A program made the translations under genes and the position numbers. Below, in pieces: positions 32,800 through 40,982 of a stretch of 64,000 nt of DNA (position 1 is the stretch's first letter; every line of letters starts with the position of its first letter). The notes under the pieces are model-generated. The model made no database searches and was not told the DNA's origin. It worked only from the letters and a program-made list of their open reading frames with translations. Source of the DNA: JAWLHK01 sp041690355 [NCBI: bacterium] (GTDB lineage Bacteria > J088 > JAWLBW01); assembly GCA_041690355.1 (NCBI GenBank), contig JAWLHK010000004.1, positions 1 to 64,000 of the forward strand. The letters run 5' to 3'.

Positions 32800-33861
32800 T
32801 CACTCTTGTCTGGCCGACGTCCGACGTCCGGCGTCCGATGACCCACTCAGGTACCACAGGGTGAGCGCCGCGTTACTCCCCGAGACCCCCAGCTTACCGG
32901 CGATGTTGCTCAGGTGCGTGCGGTAGGTCGACACGGCGACCCCGGAGGCCTTCGCGGCCGCATCGGCGGAATCGCCCCCGGCATAGGCGCGCAGGATCGC
33001 GGACTCGCGCTCCGAGAGCGGGAGCTCGACCGGCGCCTCGGGCACAACGGCCAGCCATGGTTCCTTCAGGTTCAGCTCTGGCCAGGCGGGGAGGGATCGG
33101 ATATGCGCCTGTTTTCCAAAAGGGAGCAGCGCGGCCCCGTCGGGACGGCGGGCGATCAGGGTCTGGGGAATTTCCGACAACTCGGCAATCCCCAGCTCGG
33201 TCCCTTTCCGGGGCTCCTCCTGCATCAGCGTCTTCGCCGCGTTGTTGGCATAGACCATGCGGTTGCCGTCGAAGAGGAACATGCCGCTCGGATGATTCTC
33301 CACCAGCGCGGCGAAGTCGCCCCCGAGCCGTTGGGCCCGCGTGTATCGGGCACTTTCGGTGATTCCCTCACGCCAGAAGGGGACGAGTATCTTGAAATTC
33401 AGGAACTCGACGTCCGTGTAGTCGCTCTCTTCAATGCTGCGCAACAGGACAATGAAGCCGAGCAGAAAGCGCCCCTCGAACGCCCAGGTACCGAGCTGCA
33501 GCTCCAAGCCCTTGAAAAACTCAAGAAGCTCGCTCATCGGGTTGGCGAGATGGGGAAACTGCTCCGCATAGATGGCGCTATGCGAGAATTCCATCCCGGT
33601 TTCATACCACGCCCGGGTCTGCGCAAATGGGTGATCCCGGAGCATGGCCGGGTAGCCGGCCTTCACCTTGTCGGGGAACACGGTGAGATTGAGATGGCCG
33701 TCGTAGAAGTGGTAGCTGCAGATACCCTCATTAGGATGGCCAAAGGCTTCGCGGTAGACATCGCGTACATGCCGACAGTAGTCATCGATCTCTCTCACTT
33801 CCCGCAGCGCGACGGAAAGCTCGGCCAGTTCTTCGGGTGAGAATACGGTGGTGCGGGGCAT
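32800..33861 (-). CDS. LuxR-type regulator, MPRTT group (copy 3)
   Basis: 353 aa. Opens MPRTTVFSPEELAELSVALR and carries YHFYDGHLNL in the sensor region and the same GerE-type HTH as copy 2. The sensor middle differs from copy 2 by many substitutions and some length change while both ends are conserved. The C-terminal tail after YLSGS (SDAGRRTSARQE) is specified by short CGGACGT-type repeats. The start context (AGAGGATAA) is identical to copy 2. Confidence 0.8.
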   Translation of the reverse strand: MPRTTVFSPEELAELSVALREVREIDDYCRHVRDVYREAFGHPNEGICSYHFYDGHLNLTVFPDKVKAGYPAMLRDHPFAQTRAWYETGMEFSHSAIYAEQFPHLANPMSELLEFFKGLELQLGTWAFEGRFLLGFIVLLRSIEESDYTDVEFLNFKILVPFWREGITESARYTRAQRLGGDFAALVENHPSGMFLFDGNRMVYANNAAKTLMQEEPRKGTELGIAELSEIPQTLIARRPDGAALLPFGKQAHIRSLPAWPELNLKEPWLAVVPEAPVELPLSERESAILRAYAGGDSADAAAKASGVAVSTYRTHLSNIAGKLGVSGSNAALTLWYLSGSSDAGRRTSARQE

Positions 33862-34190
33862 TTATCCTCTGAAGTCAATCAAGCGAGTGGCGAGCGAACG
33901 GGAGAAGCAAGCGCCAAGCGCCAAGCGCTGAGCGCCGAAAAGGCAAGGACATGGGGGTTTGAAGGTCTTGCCGGCGTTCGTCATTCGTCCATATCCCAAA
34001 TGGTGAGTCGATCGTCCATCGAATGGCGCCCCCTCGCTGTCGAACTCCGCTCTGCTTCGTTCCGTCAGCTCGGGACGAACGGGGGAGAACAAGCGCCAAG
34101 CGCCGAGCGCTGAGCGCCGAAAAGGCAAGGGCATGAGGGTTGACGTTCTTACCGCCTTTCATCACTCGTCTCTCGTACTCGCCCCAATCG
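33862..34190. repeat. Composite intergenic repeat R3
   Basis: No gene. Two GCCAAGCGC..GCTGAGCGCC units flank the same central piece as in R1 and R2. At its right end TCAATCG heptamers continue into the 3' end of the minus-strand gene at 34191. Confidence 0.85.
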
Positions 34191-34952
34191 TCAATCGTCA
34201 ATCGTAATTTGTAAATTCAGTTCACTCGTAACTTGGTTGGCCATCTGCGCCTTGAGCGCCTGAAGATCCTTGCGGAACCGCTTGGCCCAGCCATCTACCT
34301 GATCCTTGGTCGCGCCGAGAAGGGGGGCAATCTGCTTGGCGGCCATCCCGCTCAGGCGTGCGCAGAGCAGAAAGCGGATGCGGTGCGGCAGGGCCGGCGG
34401 CTGCAGCGCGGTGGGAAAGAAGTAGGCGAGCGACAACCCTTCGTCTTCAAGGCGCACGAGACGCAGCGAAAAGATCCGGCGTCCGAGCGGATAGAGCAGC
34501 GCGGGCAGTTCGACCGTCAGCAGACCCTGAAGTATCCGTTCCAGAGGTGCGAGTTCTTCGCGAATGAGCGAATGTGGATCCGCTTCGTGGGCAAACTCGT
34601 TCGCAAACGCCACGTTCCAGGTATAGCCGCGCGCAGACAAAGCGACCGCCGGCTCGGGAATGACGTGGGCCAGCCGCTCCATGAGCGCCGAGCTTTCGCG
34701 GGTCTCCAGCTTTTGCCGATTGGCCTCGAGCGTCTCGCGGATGCGCGCGACCAGGGCCGGCGCCGCTTGAAGCATACAGCCCGGATCGTCACGCAGCGCC
34801 GCCCAGAGCGCCGTAAGCTCTTCGGCATAGGCGGGGACGGGGGCCGCGGAGGCGTGTTTGATGGCCGGCGCACGGGCAAGCAGAAGCTCCCGCGCCGACG
34901 ATGGCCGGTTCCCGGATGACAAAAACGAACCCTCCCTCAAGGGTGCGGACAT
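34191..34952 (-). CDS. PAS-like/HTH regulator, companion of LuxR genes (copy 2)
   Basis: 253 aa from ATG 34952; ATG 34958 or 34988 are alternatives, the last having a -10-like TATAGG (34998-34993) close by. Same build as the protein at 29329: helical part, PAS-like middle (VIPEPAVALSARGYTWNVAF), and a sigma4-like HTH (CARLSGMAAKQIAPLLGATK). The tail (TSELNLQITIDD) is encoded by the dispersed TCAATCG repeat. It precedes two LuxR genes on the same strand, mirroring the order at 29.3-31.1 kb. Confidence 0.6.
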   Translation of the reverse strand: MSAPLREGSFLSSGNRPSSARELLLARAPAIKHASAAPVPAYAEELTALWAALRDDPGCMLQAAPALVARIRETLEANRQKLETRESSALMERLAHVIPEPAVALSARGYTWNVAFANEFAHEADPHSLIREELAPLERILQGLLTVELPALLYPLGRRIFSLRLVRLEDEGLSLAYFFPTALQPPALPHRIRFLLCARLSGMAAKQIAPLLGATKDQVDGWAKRFRKDLQALKAQMANQVTSELNLQITIDD

Positions 34953-35047
34953 AAGCATAGCAGCCTGGCAGCGATAGTTCACGGACATCGGACCTATACC
35001 GCCCCTCGGGGAATGCATACTGGGCGATGCACACCCATTCATGTCCC

Positions 35048-35097
35048 CCCATATCCATTTTTGGGTATGGCCGAACATGGGGTCGTACTGGTAACCT
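35048..35097 (+). promoter_or_regulatory. Regulon box 5 with extended -10, before LuxR gene at 35151
   Basis: Box at 35048-35071: CCCATA and TATGGC (weaker half-sites, inner CCATA/TATGG exact) around TCCATTTTTGGG, orientation as in box 3. TGG-TAACCT follows 17 bases later (hexamer 35092-35097). It lies between divergent regulator genes and could affect both. Confidence 0.6.
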
Positions 35098-35150
35098 GTC
35101 GCCCATCGTCGAAACGGCGACACACTCGGAGAAAAGGAACTACACGGCCG

Positions 35151-36266
35151 ATGCGCCCTGATGATGATGCCTGGCTCGACGTCGTCGACCGGTTTCAGGC
35201 CGCCCCTCTCACCCCGGGCGGCTGGTACGAAGCCCTGGCCGCCCTCGCCGCCGTGACCGGTTCCCGCAGCGGGCAGCTGGTGGGCATGGGGGCGCCGCGC
35301 GCCGTCCCGTTCAATTGGGTAACGGGGGTGAGCGCCGAGTGGGGTGAGGAATTCGTCGCCTCGGGGGGCGGCGACCCGCTGCGCAACCCGCTCGTGCGGG
35401 CGGCGGGCGCAACCGGCGTCCTGAACGTGCTGGCGACAGACGAGATCATCGCGCCGCGCGACCGGAAACGGAATGAATTTCTACAGTGGCACGAACGGCG
35501 CCACGATTTTGCCCACATCTGCCTGACCCCGCTCGTGAAAGAGCCCGACATCCACGTCGGCCTCGCCGTCATGCGCTCGGGGAGCCAGGGAGAGATTGAC
35601 CCGCATCAGAGGACCATGTTTGCATCCCTCTCCACCCATGCCCGCGCCGCCGTGCGCACCCAGATTGCCCTCGAGAACCAGGGCGCGCTGCTCATCGCCG
35701 GCGCCATGGAGGCGCTTTCGCTGCCGGTCTTCGTCTGCGACCGCAGCGGAGTCGTGCGCTCGCTGACCCCGCAGGCCGAAACCTTCGTGCGCGCGGGAGG
35801 GGCGCTTCGCCTGCGCAACGGACGCCTTTCGACCGCAGATTCGCTTTCGACCAAGGCGCTGAGCGAGGCCATTCGCGCCGCTGCGAATGGATACAATAGG
35901 CCGGGCGCGCCGGTGGCGCGGGCCGTCCTGGTGGCCGATGAGCCGGGAAAACCTCTGATCGCCGAAGTCTCGCCGCTGCCGCCCCGCGACTACTCTTTCG
36001 GCTTCGAGCCGCGCGCCCTCGTCATCCTGCGCGGTCTGCAGCCCGACCCCGACCGGATCCGCACGCTGCTGCAATCGATGTACCGCCTCACCGCCGCCGA
36101 AAGCGACGTCGCCCTGCGTCTTGCCGAGGGCGAGGCCCCCGAAGCGATCGCCGCGGCCCGCGGGGTTTCGCTGGGGACGATCCGCGTCCAGATCCGCGCG
36201 CTCTTCTCGAAGTTGGGGGTGCGCCGCATCCACGAGCTGACGGCGCGACTGAATCTGCTGCGTTGA
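35151..36266 (+). CDS. LuxR-type regulator controlled by a regulon box
   Basis: 371 aa from ATG 35151 (AAAAGGA upstream; the frame is open further but crosses the promoter). N-terminal ~200 residues form a GAF/PAS-like sensor (WYEALAALAAVTGSRSGQLV); residues 205-290 a second PAS-like piece (LSLPVFVCDRSGVVRSLTPQ); the C-terminal HTH is LTAAESDVALRLAEGEAPEA, IAAARGVSLGTIRVQIRALF. Not of the MPRTT type. Having the box in its own promoter makes it either the autoregulated master of the regulon or a target that relays the signal. Confidence 0.8.
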   Translation: MRPDDDAWLDVVDRFQAAPLTPGGWYEALAALAAVTGSRSGQLVGMGAPRAVPFNWVTGVSAEWGEEFVASGGGDPLRNPLVRAAGATGVLNVLATDEIIAPRDRKRNEFLQWHERRHDFAHICLTPLVKEPDIHVGLAVMRSGSQGEIDPHQRTMFASLSTHARAAVRTQIALENQGALLIAGAMEALSLPVFVCDRSGVVRSLTPQAETFVRAGGALRLRNGRLSTADSLSTKALSEAIRAAANGYNRPGAPVARAVLVADEPGKPLIAEVSPLPPRDYSFGFEPRALVILRGLQPDPDRIRTLLQSMYRLTAAESDVALRLAEGEAPEAIAAARGVSLGTIRVQIRALFSKLGVRRIHELTARLNLLR

Positions 36267-36308
36267 GCCCCACGAGGCGACCTGACGCACAACTCGCAGC
36301 CCGGACCT

Positions 36309-36839
36309 TCATCCGCCGGACCCTGGCCGGGTGACCCCTTTCAGACTCGAGCGCCGATTCTCCGGAGCACGGGGGATGACGCTGAAGGAACCGTCGGTCT
36401 CCAGTACGACGGCGCCCACCGCCCCTAGGTCTGCCGTTCCGGCCCCGCGGACGGCCGCGCGCACCTCGTCGGCGGTTACCCTGGTCTTACGCATCGCAGC
36501 CTCGAGAAATTCCCCTTGATATACGAGGAGGGCCGGTTCGCCCGTCACGGCCCTGCGGACCCACGGGACGCGAACGCTGCTCCACGTGACCGCGAACTGC
36601 ATGCCGATCAGCAGCGCGAACACCAGGGCTCCTTCGGCCACGGTCACGTCCTTGCTCAGAATGACGGTAGCGAGGGTCGACCCCAGCGCCACGGTGACGA
36701 CGAGATCGAATGCGTTCATCTTCGAGAGCGTTCGGCGTCCGGAGATACGCAGAAAGAACACGAGGGCCGCGTAGGCGAACACCGCCTGAATGGCGGCGCG
36801 CAGCAGGGCGAAGAGATCGTCGAAGAAAATCGGCGGCAT
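36309..36839 (-). CDS. DUF421 (YetF/YcaP-like) membrane protein
   Basis: 176 aa from ATG 36839, where family members begin (MPPIFFDDLFALLRAAIQAV); a start at 36911 would add 24 atypical residues. Three N-terminal helices with LRISGRRTLSKMNAFDLVVT, then the soluble domain with LVYQGEFLEAAMRKTRVTAD and EVRAAVRGAG. The family's role is unclear, possibly sporulation- or stress-related elsewhere. Monocistronic. Confidence 0.85.
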   Translation of the reverse strand: MPPIFFDDLFALLRAAIQAVFAYAALVFFLRISGRRTLSKMNAFDLVVTVALGSTLATVILSKDVTVAEGALVFALLIGMQFAVTWSSVRVPWVRRAVTGEPALLVYQGEFLEAAMRKTRVTADEVRAAVRGAGTADLGAVGAVVLETDGSFSVIPRAPENRRSSLKGVTRPGSGG

Positions 36840-37069
36840 GGCGATGGGCGGTCCCGGCGCACCGAGGGAAGGCGGAATTCTGCCGGACTCACCCGCATTA
36901 TCATTCCCCACTCGCTGTCTGCCTAGAGGGTGCGGATATTAATCTCCGCGGTGCAAGGTATTGACGCGGGCTGTCGTGCGGTCGCCGCCTGCCCCACGCG
37001 CGCTCGCGGCCAGGGAATCCGCTCTCGCCTCTCCGACGGATCCGCGCAGAATGGCAGACGGAGGTGTCT

Positions 37070-37813
37070 ATGGCAGCCGGAACCGTGCATAGAATGCGCC
37101 TTGGCCTCATCCGCCGGAGTCCCGTCTTCGCCGCCGGCGGACTCGGCCTGGGGGGAGCCGTTTACGCGGGAACGGCCGCGACCACGTGGCTTCACTTCGG
37201 GCGAGAAAGGACCCGCGAACCGGACCTGCTGCTCGATGGGTTCATGCCCGCCTACGATCTGGAAGAACGGCATGCCGCGTGCATCGATGCGCCGGCCGAG
37301 GCGACCTGGCGCGCCGCACAGCACATCGACTTCAACGACTCGGCGCTCGCCCGCACGCTTTTCTTCGTGCGCACCCTCCCCACGCGGCTGCGCGGCCACG
37401 CAGCGGAACCGGAGCAACAACGGGAAGGATTTCTCGCGCAGGCCGAATCGCTCGGCTGGCGAAGGCTGGCCGAGATCCCGGGGCGGCGTCTCGTGATGGG
37501 CGCGGTGACCCAGCCGTGGAAAGGTGAGGTCGTTTTCCGCGGCCTTCCGCCGGAGGAGTTTGCGAAGTTTGCGGAACCCGGCTTCGTGAAAATCCTCTGG
37601 ACGTTCTCCGTCGAGCCGCGGGGCGCCGAGCGGAGCCTGTTCCACACCGAAACGCGGGCGGTCGCCACGGATGCGGAGGCGCGCCGCAGGTTCCGCCGCT
37701 ACTGGGCGTTCGTGGCGCCGGGCGTGAAGCTGATCCGGCTTGCTTCCCTGGCCCTCGTGCGCAGGGGTGCGATTGCCGCCGCCCACCCCGCGGCCCAACG
37801 GCCGATGGATTGA
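37070..37813 (+). CDS. SRPBCC-like protein with N-terminal membrane anchor
   Basis: 247 aa from ATG 37070, six bases after GACGGAGG. One hydrophobic segment (FAAGGLGLGGAVYAGTAATT) near residues 20-40, then a START/SRPBCC-like domain. The end, DAEARRRFRRYWAFVAPGVK, resembles DAERKFARYWRVIRPTGNF in the protein at 44334, so the two are distant paralogues. SRPBCC domains bind hydrophobic ligands; the ligand is unknown. Confidence 0.6.
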   Translation: MAAGTVHRMRLGLIRRSPVFAAGGLGLGGAVYAGTAATTWLHFGRERTREPDLLLDGFMPAYDLEERHAACIDAPAEATWRAAQHIDFNDSALARTLFFVRTLPTRLRGHAAEPEQQREGFLAQAESLGWRRLAEIPGRRLVMGAVTQPWKGEVVFRGLPPEEFAKFAEPGFVKILWTFSVEPRGAERSLFHTETRAVATDAEARRRFRRYWAFVAPGVKLIRLASLALVRRGAIAAAHPAAQRPMD

Positions 37814-37844
37814 GCGGAACGGCCGCTGCGGGCGAGGAAAGCGG

Positions 37845-38327
37845 CTACTTCTTCTCCGCCTCCAGCAGGTGTAGCTCCCAGGGGCCCATGCCGGTGAGCT
37901 GCATCTCGGTGTCCTCAACAATCCAGACATAGTGATGGCTCTTCGGCGGGTTCACGTAAAAGGCCCCCGCCGGAAACGAGGCCATGGACTTCTCTTCGAA
38001 GGTGTCGCCGAAGCCGACGCGGGCCAGCCCCGAGAGAATCGTGACGCGCTCTTCGCGGGGGTGCCAGTGGGCCTGGAGTCGCGCGCCGGCCGGAATTTTC
38101 AGGCGCATGGTGAACATCCCCGCTTTCTTCGGATGCCCTTCAAGCAGCATCATTTTGGTTCCGGCAGGAAGCGTCGCCGGGGCGTCGACCCAGGTTCCGC
38201 TGCCGCCCGTGAACTGAATCGTCCCCGCGGGGAGTACGGACGGCGAGTCGGCTTGGGCGGGGGCCGTCAGCAGCAGGGGGAATGCAAGAAAGGTGGCCGT
38301 CCGGAGGGCCGTTCGCAGGGGGCGCAT
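37845..38327 (-). CDS. Exported cupin protein
   Basis: 160 aa with a signal peptide (FLAFPLLLTAPAQA). A single cupin barrel with metal-ligand motif QAHWHPREERVTILSG (two His and Glu) and the second motif around FYVNPPKSHHYVWIVED. GAGGTG lies before the ATG, and a -10-like TAAACT some 25 bases further up. Periplasmic dioxygenase, isomerase or binding role; substrate unknown. Confidence 0.8.
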   Translation of the reverse strand: MRPLRTALRTATFLAFPLLLTAPAQADSPSVLPAGTIQFTGGSGTWVDAPATLPAGTKMMLLEGHPKKAGMFTMRLKIPAGARLQAHWHPREERVTILSGLARVGFGDTFEEKSMASFPAGAFYVNPPKSHHYVWIVEDTEMQLTGMGPWELHLLEAEKK

Positions 38328-38781
38328 CGCAATTCACCTCGAGAGAAGCGTTCGCCTGACAGTTTAACGCAGGGGGTGCGGAGCGCAAATCGGCGGCCAG
38401 CACGGGTCGCCCGGGACTCGCATCCCGGGAAACCACCAGCCGTCCCTCCGGGACTCCACTTGATGCGCGATTCGCGCGCGTGTGCCACCCACTTCCCCCG
38501 TCCCCTTCTCCCTCCATACGCAGTCCGCCCGGCGAACCGGTTGGAGGGAGAAGGGGGGTTCCGGGAGAACTGGTCCCCCTCCTCCTCCAACCCGCGCGGA
38601 ACCGGGAACTAGCACTGGCAATCCGCCGTGAGGCGCGTGCGTATGGAGGAGGAGGGGGAGAGCGTGCTTCGCGTCGGGTCACGGCCGGAGGGGGCGGTGG
38701 CGGGATCGTGCGCGCCCGGGGTCACGACCCCGGGCAGCCCCGCATTTGCGCCCTCATTCCCGCGCTGCTAGCCTGTGAGGC
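38328..38781. repeat. Gap with two 15-bp pyrimidine-rich inverted repeats
   Basis: No gene in 454 bases. IR-1: CCCCTTCTCCCTCCA (38502-38516) with TGGAGGGAGAAGGGG (38542-38556). IR-2: CCCCCTCCTCCTCCA (38575-38589) with TGGAGGAGGAGGGGG (38644-38658). Arms are exact. The outermost flanks CCTCCATACGCA and TGCGTATGGAGG also mirror each other across the whole element. Folding would give paired long hairpins in DNA or RNA. Confidence 0.8.
38746..38774 (+). promoter_or_regulatory. Sigma70-like promoter, leaderless arrangement
   Basis: TTGCGC (38746-38751), 17-base spacer, TAGCCT (38769-38774), then seven bases to GTG 38782. No Shine-Dalgarno sequence precedes this GTG. Confidence 0.55.
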
Positions 38782-39303
38782 GTGAACCCACTCTCCCGCC
38801 GTGAGCTGCTGCAGCGCTCGATCGCCCTCGCCGGCCTGGCCGCGGGGAGCCGGCTCGCGGCCGCCTGCACACCCTCGGCTTCCGCGCCGCGAGAGACCTC
38901 GATGACGCCGTCCGCCTTCCGCACGCTGGAAGCCGCGGCAGAGGCCGTCGTGCCCACGGGGGGGCCCTACCCCCTCGGCGCCCGCGAAGTGGAAGCGGCG
39001 AAACGCATCGACGCCATGATGGCCACCGAAGATCCGGTCGCAGTCGAGCAGCTCGAAGGGGCGCTTACGGCGCTCGAATGGATCACCGTGTTCCGCTACG
39101 GCCGCCGCTACGCTTCGCTGCCGCTCGACAAGCGCATCGCGGCGCTCGAGGAATTGCTGGAATCCCGCTTCGCGCTGCTGCGGCGCGTGGGGGGCGGCGT
39201 GACCAAACTCGTCCTCTTCGCCACCTACAACGCCGACGCCATGTGGCCGCACCTCGGCTACGACGGTCCGTGGGTGCTGCGGGTGGAACCGGGGGCGCAG
39301 TGA
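38782..39303 (+). CDS. Tat-exported small subunit of a GMC dehydrogenase (gluconate 2-dehydrogenase subunit 3-like)
   Basis: 173 aa from GTG 38782. Twin-arginine signal SRRELLQRSIALAGLAAGSR followed by a possible lipobox (LAAAC). The mature part is helical (FRTLEAAAEAVVPTGGPYPL, then VEQLEGALTALEWITVFRYG), like subunit 3 of gluconate 2-dehydrogenase-type complexes that escort the flavoprotein across the membrane. The stop overlaps the GMC start (GTGA), confirming the pair. Confidence 0.75.
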   Translation: MNPLSRRELLQRSIALAGLAAGSRLAAACTPSASAPRETSMTPSAFRTLEAAAEAVVPTGGPYPLGAREVEAAKRIDAMMATEDPVAVEQLEGALTALEWITVFRYGRRYASLPLDKRIAALEELLESRFALLRRVGGGVTKLVLFATYNADAMWPHLGYDGPWVLRVEPGAQ

Positions 39304-40808
39304 GAATCGACGCCGCTACCCTCCCTTCGGATCCCGTGTGGACCGCCGACGTAGCCATCGTCGGCAGCGGGGCCTCGGGGGCCGTCTGGGCTGAACGCCT
39401 CTCGGCGCGCGGACTCGACGTGCTCGTGCTCGAAGAAGGGGGCCACTTCACGGCGCGCAACTTCACGCAGCGCGAAGACGAAATGTACCCGCTGCTCTAC
39501 CGCGACAGCGGGAGTCAACTGACCGAAGATGGCCGCATCAGCGTACTCCAGGGGCGCTGCGTCGGCGGATCGACCGTCGTCAACATGGCCGACGTCGAGC
39601 GCATTCCGCCCGAGATCTTCACCTACTGGCGCACGCTGACGGGGATCGCGGAGTTCGAGGAGAAAACCTTCGTCCCCTTCTTCGAGCGGAACGAGGCGGC
39701 CATCGGCGCGAACACCATCGACGCCGCCACGCTGAACCGCAACAACGACCTGCTGCGCCGGGGGACCGAAAAACTCGGCCACCGCGGCGGCCCCATGCGC
39801 CACAACCGCGTGAACTGCACGGGAAGCGGCTACTGCCTCATCGGCTGCGCCTACGATGCGAAACGATCCACGTTGGTGACCCTGATTCCCCAGGCCGAAG
39901 CGAACGGCGCGCGCATCGCCTCGGGCGCGCAGGTGGAACGGCTGATCGTGGAGGGCGGAGAAATCCGCGAGGTCACGGGGAACCGCGTCGATCCGCGGAC
40001 GAAGAAGACCGTGGGCACCTTCCGCGTGCGCGCGAAGACCGTCGTGCTCGCCGCCGGCGCCGTGCACACCCCGCTGATCCTGTTGCGCTCGGGGCTCGAC
40101 CAGGGCCCCGTGGGGAAGAATCTGTCGCTGCAGCCGCAGCTGCCGTTCATGGCCATCTTCGCCGACGAGGTGCGCCCCTTCCGCGGAATTCCTCAATCGT
40201 ATTTTCACGATGAATACGAAGTGCACTCCAAAGACCAGGGGTTGACCGGCTTCCGCATCGAGGGAATTTCAGGCGGACCGGGCATGAGCGCGCAGAGCCT
40301 CGTCGCCGTCGGCATGCGGCACAAGGAAGAGATTGCGAAGCTCCTGCGCACGGCCGCGTCGCTGGTACTCGTTCCCGACGAACCGGGGGGCGAGGTGCGC
40401 GTCGGCAAGGGGCGCAACCGGGCCGACATCCGCTATGCGCTGCAGCCGAAGTGGAAGGCCAATGCGCAGCGCGGGCTTCAGGTCGCCACCGAGGTCTACT
40501 TCGCCGCGGGCGCGCAGCAGGTCGTGATCCCGACGATCCCCGCGCTCGTGCTCAAGGACCCCGCGGAATTCCCCGCACAGATCGGATTCGACGTCGGAAG
40601 CGTCTCGACCATCTCGGCGCACCCCCAGGGAACCTGCCGCATCGGCACCGATCCGCGGAACTCCGTCGTCGACCCCGACGGCCGCCACCATCATGTGCGG
40701 AATCTGTACGTGATCGACGCCAGCCTTTTCCCCACCACGGCCTCGACGCACACCATGATCCCCATCATGGCCACGGCCGACTGGCTGGCGGAGAAGTTCC
40801 AGGGCTGA
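39300..40808 (+). CDS. GMC-family FAD oxidoreductase
   Basis: 502 aa from GTG 39300. FAD-binding DVAIVGSGASGAVWAERLSA near the start; the GMC signature LQGRCVGGSTVVN; VVLAAGAVHTPLILLRSG; and the catalytic region SAHPQGTCRIG with STHTMIPIMATADWLAE near the end. It has no signal of its own and is probably exported by riding on the Tat-targeted subunit upstream. A Cys-rich insert (NCTGSGYCLIGCAYDAKRS) is typical of the membrane-linked alcohol/sugar dehydrogenase branch. Substrate unknown. Confidence 0.88.
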   Translation: MRIDAATLPSDPVWTADVAIVGSGASGAVWAERLSARGLDVLVLEEGGHFTARNFTQREDEMYPLLYRDSGSQLTEDGRISVLQGRCVGGSTVVNMADVERIPPEIFTYWRTLTGIAEFEEKTFVPFFERNEAAIGANTIDAATLNRNNDLLRRGTEKLGHRGGPMRHNRVNCTGSGYCLIGCAYDAKRSTLVTLIPQAEANGARIASGAQVERLIVEGGEIREVTGNRVDPRTKKTVGTFRVRAKTVVLAAGAVHTPLILLRSGLDQGPVGKNLSLQPQLPFMAIFADEVRPFRGIPQSYFHDEYEVHSKDQGLTGFRIEGISGGPGMSAQSLVAVGMRHKEEIAKLLRTAASLVLVPDEPGGEVRVGKGRNRADIRYALQPKWKANAQRGLQVATEVYFAAGAQQVVIPTIPALVLKDPAEFPAQIGFDVGSVSTISAHPQGTCRIGTDPRNSVVDPDGRHHHVRNLYVIDASLFPTTASTHTMIPIMATADWLAEKFQG

Positions 40809-40862
40809 GCGGGCGGAGAGTTTTCCGCCCCCTGAGCGGAACCGCTGAGGCTCATCCGCGCC

Positions 40863-40910
40863 CGCATATACAAAATTGCAGATGCCGGACACGCGCCCGT
40901 CCGCTAGAAT
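40863..40910 (+). promoter_or_regulatory. Regulon box 4 with -10, before the membrane-protein tandem
   Basis: Box at 40863-40886: CGCATA, core ATACAAAATTG, degenerate right half AGATGCC. TAGAAT (40905-40910) begins 18 bases after the box, against 19 in boxes 1-3. The leader to ATG 40983 is about 65 bases. Confidence 0.6.
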
Positions 40911-40982
40911 CCTTCGCAATGAGTGCGCCCCACCGGCGGGCGCGCCGCATTCGCGAACGTGTATTCGACCGGAGTGTTACCC

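Noticed and set aside
28492-36266. Classical AHL quorum-sensing locus
   Set aside because: No luxI-type synthase is visible, and the sensor domains lack the usual AHL-binding residue pattern, so the label is not supported.
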